Positions 34,372-46,600 of a stretch of DNA of 64,000 nucleotides are shown here, piece after piece. Position 1 is the first letter of the stretch, and each line of letters starts with the position of its first letter. The stretch spans positions 3,274,501 to 3,338,500 of the forward strand of contig NC_087073.1 in assembly GCF_026151205.1 (NCBI RefSeq), written 5' to 3'. Made by a program: the position numbers and the translations under genes. The notes beneath the pieces are model-generated. The model saw only the letters and a program-made list of their open reading frames with translations. It searched no databases and was not told the origin of the DNA. Source of the DNA: Bolinopsis microptera (lineage: Eukaryota > Ctenophora > Tentaculata > Lobata > Bolinopsidae).

Positions 34372-35560
34372 AAATGAGGACGATGTGACCTGACCGGTGC
34401 TAGCATTCAACATGAATCAGGGATTGCTTAGGCTGAGTACTCATCCTATCAGATCTATTAATGCAGACGAACCAGTATTCTGTAAGGATTAGGTATTAGA
34501 TAGACAAAGGATCAGGCAGGATAACAAGAGGGAAATATTAAAATATGGTCGGTAAACTGAACAGTATTGCAACTACCTGTCGCAGGTTTCAGCTCACTCA
34601 GTTATTGAGATCTGTCGCTGCTCAATCTGGTCATCATGTGTAACCCTTCGTATGTGGTTACAGCTCATTGAGTCATGGAAATGAACTTTGTTGCTCGTCC
34701 GATGATGCATCTCTCATTTAATCTGTATCCTGTATTCTGATCTTTAACTGTTAACATTTTGTTAAGCTTCCAGTGGTGGTTGCTTATGGCTATACTTATT
34801 GACGTGTGACGAGACTCAAATATCAACACGAGACAACACGTGCCAAATTATAATTTAACCGGGTATTTATTTGCGAACAAGAAACTTTAAATAAGCAGTG
34901 GCCACTGGAGATTGCATGTATAGTAACTGCTTACTGCTTACGTGGATGTTTCGAATTATGAAATCTGTTATAACTTTGATCATTTCCAAGTGTCTATTTA
35001 ATATGTTATATCATATTAAGCTTAGCTATAACTATAAGGTAGTTTCTCGGTTACATCAACTTTCCTGGTTTAGAGTTCGGTGTTTCATTAAATTTGTAAA
35101 TCTTCTAGCTCTTGAATTGTTTCTGCTAAATTCGAAATCAGCGTCCACAAATACATCAGACTCAGGGTCCTTTTCACCAGATTGTAAAATAAAATTGGGT
35201 GAATTATTTAGTGGGAGAGTTTTCGAAGTCTGGCGTGCACGATGAAAGGAACATGCAACGTGTGGCAACAGTAAATGGCAATGTGTCATGGCAACGTGTC
35301 ATGGCAACAGTAAATGCATGAAATGGCAATGAGGCCCTAGCCTGTCAGACATATTTCAAAGAGCTGAACGCATAATATTAATATCGATAATGCTAATGGA
35401 ATAGCACGATTTATGCTTCCATGTCATTATAAAGTTATAACGATACAGCTACAGAAGTCTGTGCAGCTTTGAACACAGCTAGCCTATAACTATAATAGTG
35501 AACATCAATCTATCGGCCCTTGTACCCCTGTACTGCGTTTATATACCTTGAACGAGTGCA
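34372..35560. other. Gene-poor stretch with one unassigned open frame
   Basis: An open frame of 115 codons at 34898-35245 (plus strand) starts MATGDCMYSNC and matches no family I know. Its codon use and lack of neighbouring exons do not favour a gene. CATGGCAACGTGTCATGGCAA, a short direct repeat, follows near 35287. Confidence 0.2.
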
Positions 35561-35567
35561 GTTTAGT

Positions 35568-35651
35568 TTACTGGGCGGCGCTCAGCCTGTCATTCCGCCG
35601 AATCTCTATTCTGTTCATATTTTTATGAACATTATAGCCTGGGGTCCCCAG
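35568..35651 (+). repeat. Dispersed structured repeat, copy 2
   Basis: Best match to 10517-10593, with the same GGCGG/CCGCC pairing, a TTCAT/ATGAA pairing and a terminal CTGGGGTCCCCAG palindrome. Differences fall mostly outside the paired blocks. Confidence 0.55.
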
Positions 35652-36008
35652 GTAAAGTTTAACCCGCTGCATTTCACGCCGTCACATATATATCTCAGAT
35701 TTATATTATCCACTCCAATACATATTACGTATTACGTATTACGTAATACGTATTGCGTCGCTAACTGGGTCAGTAACCAGCTTCTAATCAGTCTGAACGT
35801 CTCCAACTATTACAAATCTATCATTTATGAGCCATTTCTCATCATTTAAAAAACTATTTCTCCCGTAATATTCCATCAGATATAGGGAATTATATATATA
35901 TATATATAGAGCCGTCACAGTTCCACTCTTTTAAAAGCTCATTACCAAAGATGATTACTGATCTCGGTACAATAGCTAGAAATATTAGTACAGAGCGACC
36001 GTTTTAAT

Positions 36009-36093
36009 TCGCTCTGCCTGTCACTCCGCCATATCTTCATATTCGCCATATCTTCATTGTTAATGAACACTAAAGGTCCCCAGGTAATTTCGT
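36009..36093 (+). repeat. Dispersed structured repeat, copy 3 (diverged)
   Basis: Shares GCCTGTCACTCCGCCATATC, TAATGAACA and GGTCCCCAGGTAA with the copies at 10517 and 35568. The GGCGG arm is lost and CATATCTTCATATTCGC is locally duplicated. Confidence 0.45.
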
Positions 36094-38655
36094 TATCCGA
36101 ATGCTTTGCTTTGTCACGGTCCTTTTCATTAGTTCAATTAGAAACAAGTCTCTTTCATTTAATTAGAGTAGTGTTCTTAGCTCCAACAATAACTGCAATT
36201 TTACAGCTGGTCCCCCTATAATATTAATCAAAATTAGCATTGAAAATAGCGCACAATTAAATATAGGTAGTTAACTCAAACTGTCAATGAAGCTTTGAAG
36301 GTGTCCTGCTGGTTCATGTGTAGGTGTGACTCTCGTCTTCAATTCATCTGCTTCACCCGCTAGATACCATTTTATTAATCTTGGTAGCCTTTGAGCGAAC
36401 TTTCTAATTATATCTGCGTCGTTTAGCTGCATTGGTATATGTTAAGATAGCTCCAAACATAAGGCGGTCCAATTAATGTTCACCGCAAAGGAGGTTGAAA
36501 CATTTTTAATAAAAAGGTCAAGGTAACGGTGCAGATCTATACTCCTACACTTTAGTCCTATAATACTGTATACACCTGTGGTGCAGAGCTTATTAATATT
36601 ATACGGTTACTGGTCCAGTCTGCCCTCTATAAGTACCTGTTAATATTTCCATTTCCAACTACGGTATAACCTATTGGTCAGAGGTAGTCCAGAAGCTTAA
36701 ATGAGTTTTACGTGCCCTCCATGGCTCCATTCGCTGGTCGATTAACCTTTGTTCTCAACTATTACCGAGTCTGCAGTCTCTCCATTCGCTGGTCGATTAA
36801 CCTCTGTTCTCAACTATTACCGAGTCTGCAGTCTCTGGATCTATATAGTTGAGTAGTTGGTACAACTAAAATAATTATAGTTCAGCCTCGCTGCTTTGTC
36901 CAGCAGTGTAGTGTCCAGCAGTCCATGACTAACTTCGCGGTCTATTTGGCCTCCTAGGTGCTTCAAAAATAACATTTCAGACCAAACACTACCCGGGTTT
37001 AAGAATTAAATGTTAATAATAAGATAACCAGCCTCAATCATAGTTTTATTCCAGCACCCCGTACTCACGTACTGCAACGTTATACTTCTTTCTGTGCATG
37101 GACAAAGGAGTTTTATATAATTATCTCCTTCTAACAGTAACCATCTGAATATAGAACATTCGGATAATAGAATAGCACCGAGACCCTAACGTCAACTAGA
37201 GAATATCCCGTTTAATTAGGGCTTGACTCTTGTTAGACTGAAGGTATGACAACAGGTCAATATTTACTTACAATTAATGTTACTGAATTTAACCCCCTGT
37301 CTGCCACGTGTAACATGTTCAATAGTTCAATGGATGGACCAGTACCTGCTTATACCTTGACTCACGTGGTATTAGTGGAGTGTATAATATGGTCAACATT
37401 ATTACAATCTTACTGCCTAGTGCACGGTGCACCCATATCAAAGTTGCATAATTTAAATGCAAGTTTATAATTATGCATGTCCACGTGTTTATGGGTGTTT
37501 ATGAATCGAATTATAAACATAATTGTGTATTTATGAATGTTTATAAAAGCACGTATTATAAATGTCTGTGTCTTTATTTGGGTCTAGTGTCTACGTAAAC
37601 GTCACGAAAGCTTTTCAAATCTGCATGACAGAGGTAAAGGTACCGACTACCGAGATGGTGTATGTAAATCAGGGCCGGCAATCATCCTAGTTACCCTCGA
37701 TTATAACTGTTCTATGTTAATTCTCTTTCCTTTCTTAGGTATAGCTGAGTAGGAGCTCTGCTATTTTAATTGCTACCTCTGTCAATACTTATACAGCTGC
37801 TGCATGGCGTGAATACAGTTTTAATATAACCTGCGGTGTTGGTTTAATGTCTTTCTGTCTTGTTCAGCTATGATAACAGTTATGTGAATTAACCCGAACT
37901 TTTGTACGGCTTTTTGGCCGGGCTGTTTGTCAGGTGTGTGTCATTTCAACGACGGTAGACGTTTGTTGAGAACAAGTTCAAATCCACAACTAGAGTTAGG
38001 GTTATTATTTACCAGACGGTTTAACTCCAGATACACTATGTTCTTTGTAGGACAAAATGTTCCTTATAAGCTTATAGTCATAGGCCTATCTGTTGCCAGT
38101 TATCGATTCCGACTGTACGATTGTAGGTTAAGAGAAATTATCGATCATTCAGCGGATTTCTGCGGTTGATGTTGATGTTGATGTTGATGCTGTCTTCAAG
38201 GTCTACATAAATATCGTGGAATGTTCCAAGATATTCCAGACAGAACATTTGAGAGAACCTATTTTCTTGTCTACACTTTAACCTCTTATTTTATTGACTT
38301 TTAGTTACTTGTGTTTGTAATACTAATTACAAATACCTTTATACTTCTCTGTATAATACCGGATACGGTATATAGATATATATATCGGATATCGGGCATC
38401 TTCTTTTCCCCCAAACTTTAAGTCAATTAGCCTGTTATTGGCCAATTTGTGCAAGAAATCAGAAATGTGATTTGCTATATCACAGTGCTGGCAAGCACGA
38501 CCGTCGCCCTTAATCACACTCTGTAAAAATCTCTTTGGGTTGCTTTAGGGTCGATACCTAATACTGTGGGATAAGGTCGATAGTTAGTGTCCAATTAGCT
38601 GATGTTTATCGAATCGTTACAGAATACAGCTGCCTCCGGTAGTGCTCTTTTATAT
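36094..38655. other. Gene-poor stretch
   Basis: No gene recognised. It contains a perfect-looking 55-bp tandem duplication at 36725-36834 and a short GTTGAT repeat near 38167-38188. The 74-codon frame at 37246 and the 80-codon frame at 37927 show no recognisable domain. Confidence 0.35.
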
Positions 38656-38656
38656 A

Positions 38657-39480
38657 CCTTATCGGACCTTATTTGAACGGACATTAATTGAACGCTGGAG
38701 GCTCTAGCGTTCATTTTAACGTCCGTCCGTTTAAGGTCCGTCCAAATTAAAGTCCGTTGAATTTTTTTCAAAAATTATTCCACTGCGAATTTACTGTCCA
38801 GGATATGACAATTTTTAAATTTAAATTTATTTCAATTTCTATCATCGGACTAAACTATATCATTGAATCAATGAAAAACAAGTTATTATAAAATTTAAAT
38901 ATTCTAAATATCTTATTATGGCACTTCTGCACTTTCTTAATTTACAGTTCCTCGTTCATTTCTTCGGAGTTACTATTAATCTACCTCTACATCTTCTAGA
39001 TCTCTTACAACTGGTTGTTTATCCAAATCGTATAGCTGTACCGGGTAATGAGCGATATCAACTGCTCTACCATAGGTACTAAAATGCCTGAAGTACAACT
39101 TGAGCTTTATCTCTAGCCCCCCACTTGGCATAGGCTACTTTTCGGTGGTTCATGTCAACGACGATACCTTTTATACCATACCAACCATCTCGATGATATA
39201 GAATTCGAAAACCGGGATATCTTCCGAGGCCAGGGATATGGCCGACGTACCTTCATACCTCATCTGCACAGCATTTAACATTTTTAATGCCTAACGACTG
39301 CTTTTATTACTTGCTGAATGAAAAATTGATTTAAAAATTATCTGTTAAAATTGAAAAAAAGATGGATAAATTCGGATTTTTAATGGTTTTGAACTACATC
39401 GAGCGTTCATCTTAATGTCCGTACAACATTATAAATTATGTCCGTTCACATAATGTCCGTTCAAATAAGGTCCGATGAGG
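38657..39480. mobile_element. TA-flanked non-autonomous DNA transposon
   Basis: Ends are inverted copies of CCTTATCGGACCTTATTTGA followed by ACGGACATTA, with one mismatch over 30 bases. TA lies on each side (38655-38656 and 39481-39482), the Tc1/mariner pattern. AGCGTTCAT and GTCCGTTCA motifs recur inside both ends. No transposase is encoded in the 824 bp. Confidence 0.8.
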
Positions 39481-40968
39481 TATTATAATTGAAATCAATT
39501 GTAAATGAATGTGAAAAGCGAGCGACCGATTTCATTCTCGGTATCATATTGCATTTGAGAACAGTTATTCAAATTGATATCATTTCCTTTTGTTTGGGAA
39601 AGAGAAACACTGGCAACGGTCCACTCTAGAATCCTGACACACTGTCGAGGATAATTTTGTCACTTTCAAGTTTCAACCGAGATTCACTGAGCCTGCACCC
39701 TCTTTCTGTGTTCAGGGAATACCGTTTGACTTTTTGGCATCTGTCCAGATGGACCATTTAATCGAATTTCATGCTCAAGGTGGAGCCAATTTATTTATCA
39801 TACTAACAAACCAAATACTAAATTATCCAAATTTCAATTAAAACTCCTCCCATGACTCCCCTAGTCGCCCTTCTTATGTATTTTACCATGACAATAAGTT
39901 GCACACCTCTCGTGCACGCGAAGCGTGCACGCCGGCCAAAGGGGGATCGCGCGAGATCAAAAGGGGTTGCAGCGTGTGTCAAGAGAATGAATAGCGATCC
40001 CAATGAATTATTCAGGTAAACTAGCTAGATTTATAGCAGGATCTTGACAAGATTTATCACGTGACCCAGAAATTTTGAGTCCCGGGAAACGATTGGCTGG
40101 CCAGCTAACACTTTTCTTTAAGGGGCTGAGTTGGGTCACGTGATCTCTTTGAGGACTAGTACAACTACAACAGACGCAGCGAGCAGGATGGTGCCATGAG
40201 GCTTACTCGTCGCTAGCTGTTTTGTTATAGGAAGTTCTAGAACTTTACCAATCATTGAGTTATATGGTTTTTATAAGCTCTCAGCTCTTAACTCTTCAGT
40301 CGAAAATCTGATATTGCATTTGGTGGTGATTGGAGTACACGTCGAGCGCGAGCTGAATTCCATGACAATACGACGCAATAAATGCATACAAGGCCGTAAT
40401 GGGGTCCGCAGCTTATAAAAGCTTGCCAAGTTATTTAAGAGGCTACAAATACGGTGGATTGGGATCATGTGAACAGCTCTTTATACCGGGTCTTTTTCTA
40501 TACCAAGCACTTTTCGTTTCCGAAAAGTGCTTCGGAAACGAAAGGCCCGGTTTTACAGTAAGACGTTTGATGTTTATATCACAGTTGGGTATGAGGATCA
40601 TAGTTCGGGCTTCTCTTTTGCTAATAGTAAAATAATAATCGTGTTATCAGCAGTGACTTATACTTATGAGACAGGACTCCGCATGAAAACCGTTCTGGGC
40701 AATCTCTTGGATATACTCAACTTGATTGCCGTTTCGTTACCAGGCTGAGCTATCTTGAACCGCCAGACAGGACCTAGAACGTTCCCTGCTTTATGTTATC
40801 TGTGCTGATAATGATACACTGCTGTTTTGTTTTCATGTCCATAAAGCATATGCTTATAACCTGATTCTTTAAATCTTTCACGTTTCCATGATACTGTATC
40901 ATAAATTGTAGCGAATATTTTCTACCGCGAAAACGTTTTGTGACGAGTTCTGATTTTGACGAAAATTT
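39481..40968. other. Gene-poor stretch with small palindromes
   Basis: Contains the palindrome CGTGCACGCGAAGCGTGCACG near 39912. An inverted pair ATCACGTGACCCA/TGGGTCACGTGAT bounds 40056-40144 and may mark a tiny insertion. Two overlapping hairpins lie at 40505-40542. No gene seen. Confidence 0.4.
40505..40542. repeat. Two overlapping, mutually exclusive hairpins
   Basis: AAGCACTTTTCG-TTTC-CGAAAAGTGCTT is a perfect 12-bp stem. TTCGTTTCCGAA-AAGTGC-TTCGGAAACGAA, starting eight bases later, is another. The shared segment TTTCCGAA cannot pair in both at once. Confidence 0.85.
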
Positions 40969-41405
40969 TTTTGCGATAGTCAAAACGCGACAACTTGAAC
41001 TAGCGCTGGATGGCGACAGCTAACGCTGGATAGCGCTAGTTGTCGCCATCCAGCGCATAGTTGTCGCTATCCAGCGCTAGTTGTCGCTATCCAGCGCTGG
41101 TTATCGAACTGTTTTCTGCGATGGCCAGTTGCGCTGGCCATCGCAAACTGTCGGATGCGACAATGTCGCATAGCCAGCGTTATCCAGCGGTGGATAGCGA
41201 CAACTAGTGCTGGATAGCGACAACTAGCGCTGGATGGCGACAACTAGCGCTGGGATGCGCTAGTTATCGAAAATTTATATTTTGCGCTGGATAGCGTTAA
41301 TCAGCGCTGGATGGCGACAACTAGCGCTGGGTGGCGACAACTAACGCTTTCCAGCGCTAGTTGTCGCCATCCAGCGCTAGTTTCCGCGTTTTGACTATCG
41401 CAAAA
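40969..41405. mobile_element. Fold-back element made of AGCGCTGGATAGCGACAACT repeats
   Basis: Perfect 21-bp inverted ends (TTTTGCGATAGTCAAAACGC plus G). The interior is about fifteen copies of a roughly 20-bp unit, direct in one half and inverted in the other, so the whole 437 bp can fold back. No coding capacity. No clear target duplication because the left flank is a T run. Confidence 0.85.
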
Positions 41406-42749
41406 GAACCAGTATTAGAAACCATCCAATTAATTTGAAGATAATGAAGTTTAATTTAAATTGTATCTAGATAAAGACCTTGCGAAGTTTTCTTAATCTT
41501 ATCAAACAATCGAATACTTGTGGGATTAAAAGCATAACAAATGTTGCCCTTGTACCTAACTAATTTACGGCAAACTAAACATATTTTGCTCACAACATGC
41601 GGCCATGTTAACATATTCTATGCAGTAAGCTTTATCTATTCCTACCTTATTGTAGATTAGATTGGTTCTTGGCCTGTACCAGCTAGCAATTACTTGACCG
41701 TACTGACCAATATTCATTATTTATAAAGTCTTCTTGCTCGAGTGATCAGCTTTGAAAGGTCTCCTACGGACCTTTACAGTTTACATGAATCGCTACCACA
41801 TCATTTCAAGCTTGTCCACGGTGCGTAATATCACGACCAGGCCTACGCCGTCACACATTATATCAGGACGATTCGACTGCACCCTAATCCTGCTCAATGT
41901 TCAAGCTGTTCAGCACCGGATGAGTCTGATCACTAAGACGTTTCAGATCTCACTTTATTTGTTATAACGCAACGATTGGTTCTTACTATATAATAAATAC
42001 ATAAATCAAAAAGCGCTCGCTGGATGTGTTATCATGAAGTGTTTTTTTAAATAAATATTTGATAAACCCACCTACGAAGTGGCATGCATTTCAGAAGATT
42101 CACGTGTACTAGCAAAATCATTTAAGGAGGTCGCCGTAACGACCGGTGATATTTCATAGTTGCTCCAGTTCTATCATCTATTTGATGAGCCGAGTCAAAG
42201 AGGTCCCGAAATGACCACAACCAGTTTGAAGAGCATTGTTTCATCGATCAATTACAACGACGGCTTTAGAGTTCAGTTTAATTTTAATTTAAAACGGTCA
42301 TAATCATAGAAATTGAATTCTTCATCATTCTGTTGGGTTACGACAAATCATGACCTGATGGGCATCAAGATTAGTGAGGTGAAAATGATTTAAAGGTATG
42401 TTTAAGGTATATTTAAGGTATGTTCTATACTGATTAAGCTATTAAGGTATGTTGTATACTACGCGCTAAATTCATGACCATCTAATTAGTGATTATCATC
42501 TTCGTCAATAACTACAAACCAATAGACAACAGTTCTCATGCGTTTCTTTGTGTAGTACTAGTATGCAATTCATTTGTATTTTTCTACCGACAACATAATA
42601 ATAATATAGCCTCACAGGCTTATATGCACTTTCCACATCTAGTAGTAATAGTAATAGCAGACAAAGCCTCAAGGAGTAATATAAGGGCATCTGATTTTCA
42701 TCATGTGCAACGCCTCCTTCATAATCATAACCAGTGCAATATGCAAACT
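41406..42749. other. Gene-poor stretch, nothing recognised
   Basis: Only short open frames without recognisable domains. GGTATGTTTAAGGTATATTTAAGGTATGTT near 42396 is a minor direct repeat. Confidence 0.35.
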
Positions 42750-42757
42750 CATAACAG

Positions 42758-43045
42758 CAGTGGCGTAACGAAGGGCCCTGCTGACCCCGCTGTGCAGGGG
42801 GGCGCCGTCTTAGGGGGGCGCCAAATCGTCGTTTGAATGTGGGACAATTTCGAAAACTTAACTAAAGTACTAGCAAAACTGCGCGTTTTGTTCTAAATAC
42901 ACACTTTTTTAGAGATTTTACCGGCGTATCCTCTGAAATCACCTAATTTGTTCTATTTTAGGGAGGGGCACCAAAAGGGGAGGGGGCGCCAACAGGGGGG
43001 CGCCTTTTCGGCAGGGGGGCGCCAACAGGCAACGTTACGCCACTG
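42758..43045. mobile_element. hAT-like MITE with 8-bp target duplication
   Basis: Begins CAGTGGCGTAACG and ends CGTTACGCCACTG, a 13-bp perfect inverted repeat. It is flanked by perfect 8-bp direct repeats CATAACAG (42750-42757 and 43046-43053). The 8-bp duplication and CA...TG ends fit the hAT superfamily. The interior has several GGGGGGCGCC blocks near both ends and an AT-rich centre. Non-coding. Confidence 0.92.
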
Positions 43046-43588
43046 CATAACAGTATATCAATCTCTTGATGATCTTCATCTAGGAAATTTCAGCATATTA
43101 CATTCTTGTATATACTAGCTTAGTGCTTACTTGCATGTCTTGGTTGGTTGATTTAATCAGTAGCCGAAGAATTTGTGTTTTTGTTTTAAATTTTAAGTTT
43201 CTCAGAACAGTTCTGCAAATAACAAATGCGATTATATTGGGATCACTCCGCAAGCGTTAATATACAATGAGGTTACCCTGATTATAGTAGTCTGGTTCGT
43301 AAAAACAAAATATTATCAAATTATAGGTATCTCAGGCTTATCTGCATTTCCTAAGGTCAATAGTTATTATAGTTGTTTGTTTGTTTATAGAACCCATCCC
43401 CAATCTCGTATTGGAAAATGACTAAACTCAATTCTGAGTGTGAATACGGGACACGGGTGGACCTGCAAGTGTGTTCATTAAGCATTTAGAGTTCTGTAAA
43501 ACTGCAGTTACAATTCAATTGTGCTAGAGTATTTTTAGTATTTACGATCGATATCAGATTTCTATCCCTACGGCTAACATGCTTCCAA

Positions 43589-43662
43589 AATTTAAATCTC
43601 CAACTTTCTGCACGATGTACTGGAATTCCAGTACATTGTGCAGAAAGTTGGAGATTTAAATT
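43589..43662. repeat. Near-perfect 37-bp-arm palindrome
   Basis: AATTTAAATCTCCAACTTTC... pairs with ...GAAAGTTGGAGATTTAAATT around GGAATTCC. The only difference (GCACGATGTAC against GTACATTGTGC) would be a G-U pair in RNA of one strand. Confidence 0.9.
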
Positions 43663-46600
43663 GGAGATTTAAATTTTCATTAATGTTTGAAAAAATTGAT
43701 ATAGAAATAAAATCAGCGATTTAATTTTAGGAAAGTAAAATTAATTCCCTGGTTTCTTAAGTCGACTTTAAAGTCGGAAAATCAACGTATGTAACGTCGA
43801 TACCAAACCGATTATTGAGCGATGATAGCTAAGTAGTTGATTCCTGGGTTGCAGAGTCCTCCTGATTCCTTAGTCTTTGAATATTGTGGTTTTTTTCCTT
43901 GTTTAGTTCTGTCCATATTTCCTCGTGCTTGTTCAAAGTTTTGAAGTGTCCTCTTGTCCTCAAATTATAGTTTCACCAGCCTCTGTTGCTTTTTCCAGAG
44001 AACGTATGCGGAGGTTCAATGCAAACTTACTGAGTTCCATAGAACAAGGTCACAAATGGTCACAAATGGTCACAAAGAGCTCAATACCAGTGGATCCAAG
44101 CGTTAACTGCAACACCACAAAGAATTATATTATATTTCCCGGTTAATATCTTGACAGTTTTGTTAAACTGTTATAAGCACATTTTGAAGAGGCTTAATGT
44201 ATTGGAACTAGTTAAAAGGGAACTGTTAATATTTGTGTGCTTCTTAAATAAGCTGCAGGGGTCTGATGCATCATGCAACACAAAAAGTCGTTGGACGTGG
44301 GAAATGACAATTTACCGCATTTCCAAGAATTTTCAAAAATGTCTTCTTCAAAAACGGGTGTTCTCCTCAGGAATCTCAGATAGTGAGACAGGCATCGCTT
44401 CCAACGACCAAGTCTTTATAATAATAATATGTCTATGACAAACAGATTTGTCGCCTAATCATATGCAGTAAAAAGTAAAAAGTATATAATTGAATGGTTC
44501 CTGTATAAGACAGTATAAGACATTTTTTGATTATCTCTCCGCAATGATAGTTACATTAGCAAGTGTCGACAGATAGATTCTATTTCTTTGAGTGGCCGGT
44601 TTGATCTGATTCTGAACAATCTCATTTTATTACATGTATTTACGATTTCAATTTGTTCTTAGTTTCATATAAATTCTGGAGAACCTAGCTGAGTCAATCA
44701 AAAAATCAGCACTCCTTTTTTATGAAAAATTCTGTATTTCTGTATTTCTTATTTGAAAAGATTTTAATTTTTAATTAAGGTCAAAACAAAAATCACGCAC
44801 ATGGGAAGGATCCAGTTTCCATATACTGATAAAGTGCCACTCTCAACTCTTTTCAATCTAAGTTAAATTGTCATTAAATGACTTCAAATTGTATAAAGCT
44901 TGACGTCAGAATCGTAGTTACAGCTAGGAATTTGATTCCATTTTAATCATAGTTTTACAATTAAATGGTTATTTTATTCACGTAAATAATTATGGTTGTA
45001 TGGTTCCGTTGGTTGATTCTTGCTTCCAGATTACTTAGAATGATGGAAATCAATTCAAAGAGACAAAGATCATTCCAGAAAGACAAAAATTACCGGGTTT
45101 TTTAAATAAGCTAGCGTGATGGAACATGTTGATTCCTCAAGTATATGCGTATGCATAATAATTGCAACACACTACAATTGAAGCCAAATAACAATTTGAA
45201 CCAATGCAGGGGGGATAAGTCCACGATATAATTACATCCGAACCTACTTGTATATTGATAACGCTGCAGATAATAGTCAAATTTACATTTTGGGTCCAAA
45301 TGACGGCCTCGTTTGTGGTTGATTATTTACCCACTCCTTACGTTTGCCATTTCTAGGACAGTTACCAGATTACAAAGGAACCGTAACGAGATTCGTAACG
45401 AGATTTGAGAACGTTTATATAACATTTACTGTCATGGTTTGTACCATGGTACTTTATTATAAGAATACCTGCAGACCTGCATCTCCGCAAGCAATCCTGC
45501 AGGTCACATCTCAGTTTTCCACATTGCGCTACTCTTCATTTCTTCGCTTACAACTAGGTACACATTTTCGGTCTTTTCTCCGGATTCCCGTCTGTCGATG
45601 AGCTAAATCAGACATGCACAAAGAGCTGGAGATGGCAGGAGCCGTGGGAAAGTATATCTAATTTTATAATCGGAAACTCCCGACTGTGTGTCCTGGCACC
45701 TCCACTACCGTACACCGTACCTGCCAGGTTCTCCATAGCTTCATCATGGGTAGCTTTTGGACTTTGGAGTGATTTCACCCTGTCACCATGGTGATGGTAC
45801 CATGTTACGTTTAGTTGGCAAGAGTTAAAAGTGTAGTTAACTTCGCGTCGAACCCAAAGAAATTCTCTTTATAGTTTCTAGTCGCGGACTAACTTATGTT
45901 TTTGGCATGTTTAATCTGAAAATTGCCTGCTTCAAATTCTCAGAATTTACAGTAGTAGTACCGATTAGTTAATTTTCCCTTCTACGTTGAAGTTTCTTGT
46001 TCTTAAAGCACGTACATCCCTCGGAAGTCGGAAATGAATTATCGACAAGTTTTCAGATTTTGATTATAATCATTATCAATAGTACTAGCAGTACCTTTCT
46101 TAATTATATTGCAATGCATGGTACGTTTCGTGAGTACATAAAGTCTGGCAGTTTGTTTTTGGCGCTGAGGTGATATCCTACAAACGCTTCATCTAGTAGT
46201 AACTTATTTTATTCCAAACTGCAGCAACTACTTAACTAGCCATATAAACCTAAATATTCTCTATCATCTCCCTTCTCGAACAGACAAAACTAACAGTCGC
46301 TTTCCTCAGAGAACTATAAGAATATTTAACGGTTATTCTTCAAACAACTGCATGTGTCCGGCCCGTAGTCATAACCACCGGATCAAATCATAATATTCCA
46401 AATCAAGTTGTGAGGACCCTTTTCAACCCTTACTTTACGTTTTCTGGGTAATAACCTGTTCATTAATTAGTGGCCTAAATCATATTGGTTACCGTTAAAA
46501 TAGTCGATGGTTGAGCTGACCATTAAAAGAGGCTAATTAGTCAAAGTGGGCCTCAGTGACTAGTGACCAAAATGCTACCCTGTAAGTGCTCTGGGTGCAA

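Noticed and set aside
35520-35849. 109-codon plus-strand frame
   Set aside because: It runs across the dispersed structured repeat and shows no domain; taken as chance.
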